Assembly (NCBI GenBank): GCA_030147805.1
Contig: JASBUR010000021.1
Location: forward strand, 1-64,000
Source: Sphingomonadaceae bacterium
GTDB taxonomy: Bacteria; Pseudomonadota; Alphaproteobacteria; Sphingomonadales; Sphingomonadaceae
Direction of reading: 5' to 3'
DNA length: 64,000 nucleotides
Shown: piece after piece, positions 46,460-56,467 of the stretch
Layout of the letters: every line of letters starts with the position of its first letter
Position numbering within the stretch: the stretch's first letter is position 1
The notes under the pieces: generated by a model
What the model was told of the DNA's origin: nothing
The model's input: the letters and a program-made list of their open reading frames with translations, nothing else
Databases searched by the model: none
Position numbers and translations under genes: made by a program

Positions 46460-47722
46460 TCAGCCGCCGGCGGGCGCCGGCGACGCATCGTCGATTCGCA
46501 TCTCGCTCGGCCCGCGCTCCTTCTGCAGCCGCGCCGACACCAGCTCGGCCTGGCGCATCACGCGCAGGATGTTGCCCTGCGCGATCTTCGACAGGTCGGC
46601 GTCCGAATAGCCGCGACGGACGAGCTCGGCGAAGAGATTGGGCACCATCGACACATTCTCGAGGCCGACGGGCGTATTGGGGATGCCGTCATAGTCCGAG
46701 CCGATGCCGATATGATCGATGCCGGCGACCTTGCGGATATGATCGACATGATCGGCGAGCTGCGCGACGGTGGCGCGCGGCCGCGGATGGGCGGCCACCC
46801 ACGCATCGAGCGTGGCCTTCGCCGCGGCGGCGTCACCGGGATGGCGCGCCTTCAGCTGGGCTTCCAGCCCCGCCCGCTGCGCATCCCAGTCGGCGATCGC
46901 CGCGCTGGTGAAGGACGGCACGAAGGTGACCATGATCACCCCGCCGTTCGCCGGCAGCCGCTTCAGCACGTCGTCGGGGACGTTGCGCGCGAAATCGGCG
47001 ACCGCCTGCGCGTTCGAATGGCTGAAGATCACCGGGGCGACGCTGGCATCGAGCGCGTCGCGCATCGTCGACGGCGCGACATGGCTGAGGTCGACGAGCA
47101 TGCCGAGGCGGTTCATCTCGCGCACCACCTCGACGCCGAACGGCGTCAGCCCGTCGTGCTTGGGCGCGTCGGTCGCGCTGTCGGCCCAGTCGATCGTCTT
47201 CGAGTGCGTCAGCGTCATGTAGCCGACGCCGAGCGCGCGCAGCTGGCGCAGCGCGGCGAGCGAATTGCCGATCGAATGGCCGCCCTCGGCGCCGAGCATC
47301 GAGGCGATGCGGCCGCGCTTCATGATCCGCTCGGCCTCCGACGCGGTGGCGGCGAATTCGAGCGCGTCGTAGCGGTCGATGAGCCGGCGCGCGACGTCGA
47401 TCTGCTCGATCGTCGCCTGCACGCCGTCGGGGCCGGTCATCGACGCGTCGATGTAGACCGACCAGAATTGCCCGCCGACGCGGCCCTCGCGCATCCGCTC
47501 GATATCGGTGTGCCAGTCGCCGCGCTGGTCGTCGGGCAACCGGTCGAAGGCGAAGCCGGCGGTCTTGCCGCGCAGCTTCTGCCGCACCCCCCACGGCACG
47601 TCGTTGTGGCCGTCGATCACCGGCGTCTTGGCCAGCACCGCCCGCGCCCGCGCGAGATCATCGGCGGGCGCGAAGCCCGCGGTGAGCATCAGGGCGGCAG
47701 TGGCGAGGAGCAGGCGCTTCAT
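46460..47722 (-). CDS. Exported membrane dipeptidase (peptidase M19)
   Basis: The 420-aa protein has a signal peptide ([15 protein letters not shown]) and the renal-dipeptidase motifs [11 protein letters not shown] (metal ligands), [41 protein letters not shown] and IGIGSDYDG. These zinc enzymes cut dipeptides, including some with D-residues. It starts with an ATG overlapping the nadB stop by four bases, so the two are translationally coupled although their roles do not obviously connect. Confidence 0.92.
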   Translation of the reverse strand: MKRLLLATAALMLTAGFAPADDLARARAVLAKTPVIDGHNDVPWGVRQKLRGKTAGFAFDRLPDDQRGDWHTDIERMREGRVGGQFWSVYIDASMTGPDGVQATIEQIDVARRLIDRYDALEFAATASEAERIMKRGRIASMLGAEGGHSIGNSLAALRQLRALGVGYMTLTHSKTIDWADSATDAPKHDGLTPFGVEVVREMNRLGMLVDLSHVAPSTMRDALDASVAPVIFSHSNAQAVADFARNVPDDVLKRLPANGGVIMVTFVPSFTSAAIADWDAQRAGLEAQLKARHPGDAAAAKATLDAWVAAHPRPRATVAQLADHVDHIRKVAGIDHIGIGSDYDGIPNTPVGLENVSMVPNLFAELVRRGYSDADLSKIAQGNILRVMRQAELVSARLQKERGPSEMRIDDASPAPAGG

Positions 47723-49347
47723 GGTTTCTCCGGGTCGGGCGTGAGGATCGTGTCGACAGCGTCGGGCAAAGCCTGCGGATAGTCGAGCGTATAGTGAAGG
47801 CCGCGGCTTTCCTTGCGCGCCAGCGCCGAGCGCACGATCAGGTCGGCGACGGTGACGAGGTTGCGCAGCTCGAGCAGGTTCGGGTTGACGCGGAAATTGG
47901 CGTAATATTCGGCGATCTCGCCCTTCAGCAGCGCGACGCGGTGGCCGGCGCGTTCGAGCCGCTTCGTCGTGCGGACGATGCCGACATAGTCCCACATGAA
48001 GCGCCGCAGCTCGGCCCAATTGTGCGTGACCACGATCTCCTCGTCCGAATCGGTGACGCGCGACTCGTCCCATGGCCGCACCGCCGGGACCGGTTCGGCG
48101 GGCGCACCCAGCGCCAGGATGTCCTCGGCGGCGGCCTGGCCGAACACCAGGCATTCGAGGAGCGAGTTCGACGCCATGCGGTTGGCGCCGTGGAGGCCCG
48201 ACTGCGACACCTCGCCGATGGCGTAGAGCCCGGGCAGGTCGGTGCGCCCGGCGCGGTCGATCGACACGCCGCCGCAGGTATAGTGCGCCGCCGGCACCAC
48301 CGGGATCGGCTGCTTGGTCGGGTCGATCCCGAGTTCGACCAGCCGCCGGTAGATCGTCGGGAAGTGGCCGATGACGAAGTCGGGATCGAGATGCGTGACG
48401 TCGAGCAGGACGTGCTCGAGCCCCAGCCGCTTCATCTCATGGTCGATCGCTCGCGCCACCACGTCGCGCGGCGCCAGCTCCTCGCGCGGGTCGAAGCGCG
48501 GCATGAAGCGCTCGCCGTCGGGCAGCCGGAGCTTGCCGCCCTCGCCGCGCATCGCCTCGGTGATCAGGAAATTCTTGACCTGCGGGTGGTAGAGGCAGGT
48601 CGGGTGGAACTGGTTGAACTCGAGGTTGGCGACGCGGCAGCCGGCGCGCCACGCCATCGCGATGCCGTCGCCGGTCGCGCCGTCGGGATTGGTCGAATAG
48701 AGATAGACGCGCGACGCGCCGCCGGTGGCGAGGATCGTCGCCGGCGCGACGAAGCGCTCGACGAGCCCGGTCTCGCGGTTGAGCGCGTAGAGGCCGTGGC
48801 AGCGCCGCCCCCCGCCATCGCCGCCGCCGTCGGCGAGATGGCGCTCGGTGATCAGGTCGACGCCGACGCGCTCGGGCGCCAGCGTGATGTTGGGATGCGC
48901 ACGCGCCGCGCGCTCGAGCGCCTGCTGCACCGCCCAGCCGGTAGCATCGTCGACATGGACGATGCGCCGCCGCGAGTGGCCGCCCTCCTGCGTCAGGTGA
49001 AACCGCTCGCGGTCGCCCGGATTGAACGGCACGCCGAGGTCGGCGAGCCGCGCGATCGCCGCGGGCGCATTCTCGACGACGAACTCGACGGCGCGGCGGT
49101 CGTTGAGCCCGGCGCCGGCGACCATCGTGTCGTCGATATGGCTTTCGAAGGTGTCGCCGCGTTCGAGAACCGCGGCGATGCCGCCCTGCGCCCAGGCGGT
49201 CGAGCCGGCCGACAGCGCGCCCTTCGACAGCACGACGACACGCGCGCGATCGGCGAGATTGAGCGCCGCGGTAAGCCCGGCGGCACCCGACCCGACGATG
49301 ACGACGTCGAAGTTCTGCGCCGCGGGGGCGGGAGCGCGCTTGGCCAT
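47719..49347 (-). CDS. nadB: L-aspartate oxidase NadB
   Basis: The 542-aa FAD protein has the dinucleotide motif [19 protein letters not shown], then [21 protein letters not shown] (FAD and substrate region), HTHQ-like [19 protein letters not shown] and [20 protein letters not shown]. The C-terminal domain has helical repeats. It oxidises aspartate to iminoaspartate, the first step of NAD synthesis. nadA and nadC are not in the window. Confidence 0.94.
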   Translation of the reverse strand: MAKRAPAPAAQNFDVVIVGSGAAGLTAALNLADRARVVVLSKGALSAGSTAWAQGGIAAVLERGDTFESHIDDTMVAGAGLNDRRAVEFVVENAPAAIARLADLGVPFNPGDRERFHLTQEGGHSRRRIVHVDDATGWAVQQALERAARAHPNITLAPERVGVDLITERHLADGGGDGGGRRCHGLYALNRETGLVERFVAPATILATGGASRVYLYSTNPDGATGDGIAMAWRAGCRVANLEFNQFHPTCLYHPQVKNFLITEAMRGEGGKLRLPDGERFMPRFDPREELAPRDVVARAIDHEMKRLGLEHVLLDVTHLDPDFVIGHFPTIYRRLVELGIDPTKQPIPVVPAAHYTCGGVSIDRAGRTDLPGLYAIGEVSQSGLHGANRMASNSLLECLVFGQAAAEDILALGAPAEPVPAVRPWDESRVTDSDEEIVVTHNWAELRRFMWDYVGIVRTTKRLERAGHRVALLKGEIAEYYANFRVNPNLLELRNLVTVADLIVRSALARKESRGLHYTLDYPQALPDAVDTILTPDPEKP

Positions 49348-49461
49348 GACCGGTATGTAGCGCGCGACGGCGACCGGTCAAAGCATTGCCCGACTACGGT
49401 AGCGGAATCCGTGGCTTGCGGGGGAGGCGGCGCCCGCTAAGCTGTGTGCGGGGGGTGGCCG

Positions 49462-50511
49462 ATGGACGATGGTGGCGGCGCGCGCGTCAGCTTCGCCTTC
49501 GAGGGCAAGCTCGGCGATTTCGCGCGGATCGCCTTCGTCAACCTGCTGCTGACGCTGCTGACGCTCGGCGTCTACGCCTTCTGGGGCTCGGCGCGGGCGC
49601 GGCGCTATCTGTGGTCGCACACGCGCTTCATCGACGACCATCTCGAATGGACCGGCACCGGCAAGGAGCTATTCAAGGGCTTCGTCGCCGTCCTGCTGCT
49701 CGTCCTCCTGCCGCTTTTTGCGCTCAATCTGCTGCTGCAGTCGGCGGTGATGCGCGGCGATACGCGGCTCGCCTTCCCGCTCGGCCTCGGCTTTATGGTC
49801 GCGATCTTCTATCTCGTCGGCGCCGCGCATTTCCGCATGCTGCGCTACCGGTTGAGTCGCACGCTATGGCGCGGGATCCGCGGCGGCAGCGACGACCGCG
49901 GCTGGCGCTACGGCGGTTTCGTGCTGCTGCGCGGAGTGCTGGTGCTCGTGACCTTCTGGCTCACCGTCCCGAGCTACAATATCGCCCTGTGGAACCGGCG
50001 CTGGCGCGCGATGAGCTTCGGGCCGTTCCCGTTCGAGGCCGCCGCGACGACCCAGGGGCTCTACGCCCGCTTCTGGGCGCTGATCGGCCTGGGCTTCGTC
50101 GGCATGGTCGGCCTGGCGATCCTGTTCGCGGTGGTGCAGGGGGCGAGCGATCCCCGCGTGGCGTCGATGCTGGGCACCGGCGCGGCCTATCTGCTGTTCG
50201 CGCTGATCGCGGCGCTCTATTTCGCGGTCTATTTCCGAAATGCCGTCAACGGGTTATCGCTGGGGGGACTTGCCTTCCGCTTCGACGCCAGCTCGGGCGA
50301 CTGGATCCGCTTTTTCGCAGGCAACTTCGCGCTGGTAGCGGGCACCCTCGGGATCGGGATCGTGCTGCTGCCCTACCGCAACTGGCAATTCCTCATCACG
50401 CATCTCGGCGCGACCGGCGGCATCGACGCCAGCCGGCTCAGCCAGTCGTCGACGGCGGCGCCGGGGGAAGGCGAAGGTCTGGCCGGGGCGTTCGAGATCG
50501 GGGCGATATGA
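49462..50511 (+). CDS. YjgN-family (DUF898) membrane protein
   Basis: The 349-aa protein has repeated membrane helices and the YjgN signature FEGKLGDFARIAFVNLLLTLLTLGVYAFWGSARARRYLWSHTRF, repeated in weaker form later (GLAFRFDASSGDWIRFFAGNFALVAGTLGIGIVLLPYRNW). The function of the family is unknown. The ATG at 49462 follows GGGGGTGG. Its TGA overlaps the M48 peptidase start by four bases, a conserved pairing. Confidence 0.88.
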   Translation: MDDGGGARVSFAFEGKLGDFARIAFVNLLLTLLTLGVYAFWGSARARRYLWSHTRFIDDHLEWTGTGKELFKGFVAVLLLVLLPLFALNLLLQSAVMRGDTRLAFPLGLGFMVAIFYLVGAAHFRMLRYRLSRTLWRGIRGGSDDRGWRYGGFVLLRGVLVLVTFWLTVPSYNIALWNRRWRAMSFGPFPFEAAATTQGLYARFWALIGLGFVGMVGLAILFAVVQGASDPRVASMLGTGAAYLLFALIAALYFAVYFRNAVNGLSLGGLAFRFDASSGDWIRFFAGNFALVAGTLGIGIVLLPYRNWQFLITHLGATGGIDASRLSQSSTAAPGEGEGLAGAFEIGAI

Positions 50512-51587
50512 CGGCGCCGCCTGCCACGACCGGCCATCTCTACGACGGCGTCACCGGCGTCCGCCGCGCGGCAAGCGCCCGGCTCGCCGAGGGGCGACTT
50601 CGCATCGAGGCGCGCGACATGGCGCCCGACGAGGTGCCGCTCGCGCTGCTGCGGCACACCGGGCAGCGCGGCGCCGCCGATACCTATGCCAGGTCCGACC
50701 GCCCGGGCTGGCGGCTCACGCTCGTCGATAGTCCCGAAATGCGCGCGGCGCTGCCGCAGCGCGACGCCTTCGAAGCGCGTCTCGACCGCATCGGCCTGCC
50801 CACGGCGATCGCCGCCGGGATCGTGGCGCTGGCGGTCGTCGCCACCGTGGCGCTGAACTTCGTCGACTGGGTGACGCCGCTCGTTCCCGACCGGGCGGCC
50901 GACCGGATCGGCAGCGAGGCGATCGCGCTGCTCGGGGAGCCGGGCAGCTGCACGGGGACCGCGGGGCAACAGGCGCTCGACCGGCTCGTCGCGCGTCTCC
51001 AGCCGGGCGGGCCCGCCATCCGCGTCCATGTCATCGACTCACCCACCATCAATGCCTTCGCCGTCCCCGGGCGGCATATCGGCGTGCTGCGCGGGCTCAT
51101 CGAAGAAGTGAAGACCGCCGAGGAACTGGCAGGCGTGCTGGCGCACGAGGTGGCGCATGTCGAGGGCAAGCACCCGTTGAAGGGCGTGCTGCGCGCCGGC
51201 GCGCTGGCCTTCGTGCTGCAGAACGTCGGCGGCGACGCGGCCAGCATCGCGCAGACGGCGCTGCTGCTGACCTATACCCGGGGCGCCGAAAGCGAGGCCG
51301 ACGTCCAGGCGATTGCCAGCCTGAGGCGGATCGGCGTATCGCCCAAGCCACTTGCGGAATTCCTCAGCTATATCGGCGACTATGCGGGCAGCGAGCCGCA
51401 AGAGGAGGGGAGCTGGCGGGTGGTCCTCCGCTACGCCTCCACCCACCCGCTGACGGGCGATCGCCGGCGTCGGCTGCTTGCGGCGGTCGAGCCGGGGCGC
51501 AGCTACCGGGCGGCGATGACGGACACCGAGTGGAGCGCCGTGCAGGCAATGTGCGAGGCGCCGGTCCCGGATCGCGCGACCAGATAA
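50508..51587 (+). CDS. M48-family zinc metallopeptidase
   Basis: The 359-aa protein has a cytoplasmic N-terminal domain, one membrane helix (GLPTAIAAGIVALAVVATVALNF) and an M48 domain. The catalytic motif is LAHEVAHVEGKHP (HExxH) with downstream Glu in RGAESEADVQAI. It probably degrades or processes membrane or envelope proteins. It is translationally coupled to the DUF898 gene. Confidence 0.9.
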   Translation: MTAPPATTGHLYDGVTGVRRAASARLAEGRLRIEARDMAPDEVPLALLRHTGQRGAADTYARSDRPGWRLTLVDSPEMRAALPQRDAFEARLDRIGLPTAIAAGIVALAVVATVALNFVDWVTPLVPDRAADRIGSEAIALLGEPGSCTGTAGQQALDRLVARLQPGGPAIRVHVIDSPTINAFAVPGRHIGVLRGLIEEVKTAEELAGVLAHEVAHVEGKHPLKGVLRAGALAFVLQNVGGDAASIAQTALLLTYTRGAESEADVQAIASLRRIGVSPKPLAEFLSYIGDYAGSEPQEEGSWRVVLRYASTHPLTGDRRRRLLAAVEPGRSYRAAMTDTEWSAVQAMCEAPVPDRATR

Positions 51588-51640
51588 CGCAGGCCATTGC
51601 GGCGCCGAAGCGGTATAGCAGCGCCGGGACCCGCTGAGGC

Positions 51641-51668
51641 CCCTCCGTGGTAAAGGAGGTCCTAGGTG
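51641..51668 (+). promoter_or_regulatory. Hairpin able to mask the cydA Shine-Dalgarno
   Basis: CCTCC (51641-51645) can pair with GGAGG (51654-51658), which is the cydA ribosome binding site eight bases before the GTG. The loop is 8 nt. The stem is short but lies exactly over the site, so it may tune translation of the operon. Confidence 0.4.
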
Positions 51669-53072
51669 CTGGACGGCTTCGACGCCCTCGTGCTGGCGCG
51701 CATCCAGTTTGCGTTCACCGTGTCGTTTCACTTCCTGTTCCCGGCCTTCTCGATCGGCCTCGCCTCCTATCTGGCGGTGCTCGAGGGGCTGTGGCTGAAG
51801 ACGGGGCGCGAGGTCTATCTCACGCTGTTCAGATATTGGCTGAAGATCTTCGCGATCACCTTCGCGATGGGCGTCGTGTCGGGCATCGTCATGTCCTACC
51901 AGTTCGGCACCAACTGGTCGGTGTTCTCCGACCGCGCCGGGCCGGTCATCGGCCCGTTGATGGCCTATGAGGTGCTGACCGCCTTCTTCCTCGAGGCAGG
52001 CTTCCTCGGCGTCATGCTGTTCGGCATGGAGAAGGTGGGCAAGAAGCTCCACTTCGCCGCGACGCTCGCCGTCGCGGTCGGCACCTTCATCTCGGCCTTC
52101 TGGATCCTCGCGGTCAACAGCTGGATGCACACGCCGCAGGGCTTCATCATCGGCGCGAACGGCCAGTTCCTGCCCGCCGACTGGTGGGCGATCATCTTCA
52201 ACCCGAGCTTTCCCTATCGCCTCGTCCACACCGTGATCGCCGCCTATCTGACGACGGCGCTGATCGTCGGGGCCGTCGGCGCCTGGCATCTGCTGCGCGA
52301 TCGCGGCAACGCCGGCGCGCGCAAGATGTTCTCGATGGCGATGTGGATGGCGGCGCTGGTCGCGCCCGTTCAGATCTTCGCGGGCGACCTGCACGGGCTC
52401 AACACGCTCGAACACCAGCCCGCCAAGGTGATGGCGATGGAGGGCCATTTCGGGAGCCATCCCGACGGCGCGCCGCTGATCCTGTTCGGCCTGCCCGACC
52501 AGGACGCCGCCACCGTCCGCTACAAGCTCGAAATCCCCAAGGCCTCGTCGCTGATCCTCAAGCACGACCTCGACGCGCCGCTCGCCGGGCTCGACAGCGT
52601 GCCGCGCGAGGATTGGCCGCCGGTGCCGATCGTCTTCTGGTCGTTCCGCGTGATGGTCGGCCTCGGCTTCCTGATGCTCGGCCTCGGGCTGTTCAGCCTC
52701 GTGGCGCGGGCGCGCGGCAGGCTCTACGACTGGCCGTGGCTGCACCGCTTCGCGCTCGCCATGGGGCCGTCGGGTCTCGTCGCGGTGCTCGCCGGCTGGA
52801 TCACCACCGAAGTCGGGCGCCAGCCCTATACGATCTACGGGCTGCTGCGCACCTCGGCCTCAGCGTCGCCGCTCGACGCGCCGGCGGTCGCCGCCTCGCT
52901 GGTTGCCTTCGTCCTCGTCTATTTCGCGGTGTTCGGCGTCGGCGTCTGGTATCTGCTGAAGCTGATGGGCCATGCGCCGCACGCCGGCGAGCCGGGCATC
53001 GAGGCGGGGCCCGACCGGCCGATCCGCAGCGCCGGCATCACGCCGGCGCCCGCCGTCGAAAGGGGACAGTGA
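51666..53072 (+). CDS. cydA: Cytochrome bd oxidase subunit I
   Basis: The 468-aa membrane protein begins at GTG (51666) after GGAGG. It has VLARIQFAFTVSFHFLFPAFSIGLASYLAVLEGLWLKTG with the haem-ligand His, LKIFAITFAMGVVSGIVMSYQFGTNW, and a short quinol loop (GLNTLEHQPAKVMAMEGHF). The short Q-loop indicates the CIO-like subclass. With CydB it reduces oxygen with quinol as donor. Its TGA overlaps the cydB start by one base. Confidence 0.96.
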   Translation: MLDGFDALVLARIQFAFTVSFHFLFPAFSIGLASYLAVLEGLWLKTGREVYLTLFRYWLKIFAITFAMGVVSGIVMSYQFGTNWSVFSDRAGPVIGPLMAYEVLTAFFLEAGFLGVMLFGMEKVGKKLHFAATLAVAVGTFISAFWILAVNSWMHTPQGFIIGANGQFLPADWWAIIFNPSFPYRLVHTVIAAYLTTALIVGAVGAWHLLRDRGNAGARKMFSMAMWMAALVAPVQIFAGDLHGLNTLEHQPAKVMAMEGHFGSHPDGAPLILFGLPDQDAATVRYKLEIPKASSLILKHDLDAPLAGLDSVPREDWPPVPIVFWSFRVMVGLGFLMLGLGLFSLVARARGRLYDWPWLHRFALAMGPSGLVAVLAGWITTEVGRQPYTIYGLLRTSASASPLDAPAVAASLVAFVLVYFAVFGVGVWYLLKLMGHAPHAGEPGIEAGPDRPIRSAGITPAPAVERGQ

Positions 53073-54073
53073 TGGGCGTCGATTTCGACCTGACGATCGT
53101 CTGGGCGTTCATCATCGCCTTTGCGGTGTTCGCCTATGTGGTGATGGACGGTTTCGACCTCGGCGTCGGCATCCTGTTTCCGCGCCTCGAAGGCGACGAG
53201 CGCGCCGTCGCGATGAATTCGATCGCGCCGGTGTGGGACGGCAACGAGACCTGGCTGGTGATGGGCGGCGGCGGACTGCTCGCCGCCTTCCCGCTGGCCT
53301 ATGCGATCGTCCTGCCGGCGCTCTACGCGCCGATCATCGCGATGCTGCTGGCGCTGATCTTCCGCGGCGTGGCCTTCGAATTCCGCTGGCGCGACGCGCG
53401 TCACCAGGCTTTCTGGGACCGCGCCTTCTTCGGCGGCTCGCTGCTGGCGGCGCTGGCGCAGGGCATCGCGCTCGGCGCGCTGCTGCAGGGGATCGCGGTC
53501 GAGGGCCGCGCCTATGCCGGCGGCTGGTGGGACTGGCTGACGCCGTTCAGCCTGCTGTGCGGCGCCAGCCTCGTCGCCGGCTACGGGCTGCTCGGCGCGA
53601 CCTGGCTGATCATGAAGGCCGAGGACGGGCTGCAGGCCAAGGCGCGCCGCTATGCCAAAAGGCTCGGCATCGTCACCGTCGTCGCGATCGCCGCGGTGAG
53701 CGCGGCGACGCCCTTCCTCGAGATCGAATATTATGCACGCTGGTTCGCCTGGCCCAACATCCTGCTGACCGCGCCGGTGCCGCTGCTGGTGGCGGTGGTC
53801 GCCGTCGCCTTCTGGCGCAGCCTCGACCGCCGCGAATATGCCCCGTTCCTGCTGGCGCTCGCCTTGTTCGCGCTCAGCTTCGTCGGCCTCGGGATCAGCA
53901 TGTTTCCTTACGTCATCCCCAACGAGGTGACGATCTGGCAGGCGGCGGCGCCCGAGAAGAGCCAGATCTTCATGTTGATCGGCGCCAGCGTGCTGATCCC
54001 GATCATCCTCGCCTACACCGCCTATGCCTATTGGACCTTCCGCGGGAAGGTCGGCACGCACGGCTATCATTGA
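53072..54073 (+). CDS. cydB: Cytochrome bd oxidase subunit II
   Basis: The 333-aa membrane protein shows FAVFAYVVMDGFDLGVGILFP, SIAPVWDGNETWLVMGGGGLLAAFPLAY and LIFRGVAFEFRWRD. All are conserved in CydB. It forms a heterodimer with CydA. A third small gene overlaps its stop by one base pair-step (TGATG). Confidence 0.97.
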   Translation: MGVDFDLTIVWAFIIAFAVFAYVVMDGFDLGVGILFPRLEGDERAVAMNSIAPVWDGNETWLVMGGGGLLAAFPLAYAIVLPALYAPIIAMLLALIFRGVAFEFRWRDARHQAFWDRAFFGGSLLAALAQGIALGALLQGIAVEGRAYAGGWWDWLTPFSLLCGASLVAGYGLLGATWLIMKAEDGLQAKARRYAKRLGIVTVVAIAAVSAATPFLEIEYYARWFAWPNILLTAPVPLLVAVVAVAFWRSLDRREYAPFLLALALFALSFVGLGISMFPYVIPNEVTIWQAAAPEKSQIFMLIGASVLIPIILAYTAYAYWTFRGKVGTHGYH

Positions 54074-54186
54074 TGGCGGAAGCGCCGCTCGCACGCCGGT
54101 TGTTGTGGTTCGCCGGCCTGTGGCTGGCGGGGGTCGCGGCGGTGGGCAGCGTGGCGTGGGTGATACGGACGTGGCTGATTGGTTGA
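54073..54186 (+). CDS. DUF2474 single-helix protein of the bd oxidase operon
   Basis: The 37-aa frame begins at an ATG overlapping the cydB stop. It reads MAEAPLARRLLWFAGLWLAG, then a second half that continues the membrane helix and ends WLIG. Small one-helix proteins (DUF2474, CydX-like) are accessory subunits of bd oxidases in many alphaproteobacteria. The position and helix support that role. Confidence 0.82.
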   Translation: MAEAPLARRLLWFAGLWLAGVAAVGSVAWVIRTWLIG

Positions 54187-54244
54187 GGCCGCGTTGTGCG
54201 TCGTCGGCAAGGGGGAGGGCCTTCGTCACACCCCAAGCGCTCAT

Positions 54245-54314
54245 GCTGAGCTTGTCGAAGCAGGGTTGGCGCGCTGAGACGTTCGGGCAGGCTCGCCCTT
54301 CGACAGGCTCAGGG
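54245..54314. repeat. Dispersed palindromic repeat of the TGTCGAAG/CTTCGACA type, copy 2
   Basis: GCTGAGCTTGTCGAAGCAGGG and CCCTTCGACAGGCTCAGGG are inverted around about 30 bases. It is the same family as the element at 20838-20917. It occupies the 201-bp gap between the cyd operon and the convergent ABC gene; nothing else was seen there. Confidence 0.78.
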
Positions 54315-54387
54315 TCGAGCGCGGAGGGCAGGGCTTGGTGGAGAGGGGGGCGCCTTGGCGGGGCTGACGATTTAAGTGGGGCGGCTT

Positions 54388-55317
54388 CTACGCCGCCACC
54401 GCGCCGGCGCGCGTCAGCGACAGGAACACGTCCTCGAGATCGGCTTCCTGCGTCGTCACGTCGACGACGCCGAGTCCCGCCTCGGTCAGCGCGTGCAGCA
54501 CCGCGCCCGCCTGGCGCTCGCGCTTGTCATAGGTGATCGCCAGCTGGCGCGTACCGCGCAGCTCGACCTTGCCGACGCCGAGATCGGCCGGCGCGACGTC
54601 GAGGTCGCGGTCGATGGTGACGACGACGACCTTCTCCTGCGCGGTCGCCAGCAGCGTATGCGTCGCGTCATTGGCGACGACGCGGCCGTGGTTGATGATC
54701 GCGATGCGGTCGCATAGCGCCTCGGCCTCCTCGAGATAGTGCGTCGTCAGCACCACCGTCGTGCCATGGCTGTGCAGCTCGCGGACATAGGCCCAGAGCT
54801 GCTGGCGCAGCTCGATGTCGACACCGGCGGTCGGCTCGTCGAGCACGAGGATCGGCGGATTGTGGACGAGCGCCTTGGCGACGAGCAGCCGCCGTTTCAT
54901 GCCGCCCGACAGCGTGCGCGCATAGGCGTGCGCCTTGTCGTCGAGCCGCACGGCACGAAGGATGTCCATCGTCCGCCGCTCGTGCCGGGGTACGCCGTAG
55001 AGGCCCGCCTGCAGCTCGAGGACCTCGAACGGCGTGAAGAAGGCGTCGAAGACGATCTCCTGCGGGACGATGCCGATCGATGCCTTGGCGTTGCGCGGAT
55101 TGGCGTCGATGTCGAAGCCCCAGACGCGCGCGCTGCCGCCGGTCTTGTTGACGAGGCCGGCGAGGATGTTGATCGTCGTCGACTTGCCGGCGCCGTTGGG
55201 CCCGAGCAGCCCGAACATGCTGCCGCGCGGGATGTCGAGATCGATGCCGTGCAGCGCGACCTTGCCGTTGGCATAGGTCTTCTCGAGTCCGCGGATGGAG
55301 ATCGCCGGTTCGCTCAT
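54388..55317 (-). CDS. ABC transporter ATP-binding protein (orphan)
   Basis: The 309-aa ATPase has Walker A (GLLGPNGAGKSTTINIL), the signature ARTLSGGMKRRLLVAKALV, Walker B (PPILVLDEPTAGVDIELR) and VVLTTHYLEEAEALCDR. It resembles drug/antibiotic or lipid ABC-2 exporters that use a separate permease, often encoded just downstream. No permease gene is near, so it is an orphan in this window. Confidence 0.92.
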   Translation of the reverse strand: MSEPAISIRGLEKTYANGKVALHGIDLDIPRGSMFGLLGPNGAGKSTTINILAGLVNKTGGSARVWGFDIDANPRNAKASIGIVPQEIVFDAFFTPFEVLELQAGLYGVPRHERRTMDILRAVRLDDKAHAYARTLSGGMKRRLLVAKALVHNPPILVLDEPTAGVDIELRQQLWAYVRELHSHGTTVVLTTHYLEEAEALCDRIAIINHGRVVANDATHTLLATAQEKVVVVTIDRDLDVAPADLGVGKVELRGTRQLAITYDKRERQAGAVLHALTEAGLGVVDVTTQEADLEDVFLSLTRAGAVAA

Positions 55318-55471
55318 GCGTCACCGCATAGCGCGCTCGGGGCCCCTCCAACCACCGCAAAATTATCGGGCGCCGCGACGCGGCCGGAACGATCGTTCAC
55401 CTATGGTGTTTAGCATGGCGCGATCCGGGGCCTGGCCGGGGTCTGTCACCCCAGGCTGCGAGGATGGTCGA

Positions 55472-56263
55472 ATGAACGCTCCGGTTCGATGCACGGCTTG
55501 CCGCGACGGCAATGCCTTCGATATCGACTTCTCGATGGCCTTCCAGCCGATCGTCGACATGACGACCGGCCGACCCTATGCCTATGAGGCGCTGGTGCGG
55601 GGCCCGGGCGGCGAAGGGGCGATGACCGTGCTGTCGCAGGTCACCGACGCGAACCGCTACGCCTTCGACCAGGCCTGCCGCGTGAAAGCGATCGGGACGG
55701 CGGTGGCGGCCGGTCTGCTCGACGGCGATGCGCGGCTGTCGATCAACTTCCTGCCCAACGCGGTCTATTCGCCGATGGCGTGCATCCAGCTGACGCTCAA
55801 GACCGCGGCGGCGGCCGGCCTGCCGCTCGACCGGCTGATCTTCGAATTCACCGAGGGCGAGCGCATCGCGTCGCCGCAGCACGTCCAGACGATCATCGAC
55901 GCCTATCGCCGCATGGGCTTCGGCGTGGCGATCGACGACTTCGGGGCCGGCCACGCCGGGCTCGACCTGTTCGCGCAGTTCACGCCCGACATCATCAAGC
56001 TCGACATGGAGCTGGTGCGCGACATCGATTCGGACCCGCGCCGCCGCGCCATCGTCCGCGCCGCGGTCGCGATGTGCGCCGAACTCGACACGCTGGTCAT
56101 CGCCGAGGGCGTCGAGACGCCGGCCGAGGCCGAGATGCTGACGTCGCTCGGGGTACGCTACCTGCAGGGCTACCTGCTGGCGCACCCGGGATTCGAGCGG
56201 CTGCCGGTGCTCGCCGCGCCGGCGCGCGTCTCCGCCCAACAGGGGGCTTCGCCGACGGCGTGA
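55472..56263 (+). CDS. EAL-domain cyclic-di-GMP phosphodiesterase
   Basis: The 263-aa protein is almost only an EAL domain: [70 protein letters not shown] and [15 protein letters not shown]. All metal- and substrate-binding motifs (E, N, DDFG, K, E) are present, so it is probably active on c-di-GMP. The start at 55472 follows GAGGA. No sensor domain is present. Confidence 0.93.
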   Translation: MNAPVRCTACRDGNAFDIDFSMAFQPIVDMTTGRPYAYEALVRGPGGEGAMTVLSQVTDANRYAFDQACRVKAIGTAVAAGLLDGDARLSINFLPNAVYSPMACIQLTLKTAAAAGLPLDRLIFEFTEGERIASPQHVQTIIDAYRRMGFGVAIDDFGAGHAGLDLFAQFTPDIIKLDMELVRDIDSDPRRRAIVRAAVAMCAELDTLVIAEGVETPAEAEMLTSLGVRYLQGYLLAHPGFERLPVLAAPARVSAQQGASPTA

Positions 56264-56283
56264 GAGATGCTAGAGCGCGCGGC

Positions 56284-56466
56284 ATGACCGGCCTTCCCGC
56301 ACCCGAAACGCTCTACGTCGATTCCACGCGCGTCGCCTGCGACGGCGACGAAGGCCCGCTCGGCCACCCGCGCGTCTGGCTGCAGATGGGCGCCGAGGGC
56401 TGGGCCGACTGCGGCTATTGCGACCGCCGCTTCATCCTCGCCGGCGGACCCGCCGACAAGCGCTGA
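56284..56466 (+). CDS. zf-CHCC zinc-binding protein
   Basis: The 60-aa protein has [19 protein letters not shown] and [12 protein letters not shown], giving Cys19, His28, Cys43 and Cys46 in the order C-x8-H-x14-C-x2-C. This matches the zf-CHCC family, whose mitochondrial member is the complex I subunit NDUFS6. It probably binds zinc and may have a role in respiration. It starts 21 bp after the EAL gene. Confidence 0.85.
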   Translation: MTGLPAPETLYVDSTRVACDGDEGPLGHPRVWLQMGAEGWADCGYCDRRFILAGGPADKR

Positions 56467-56467
56467 G

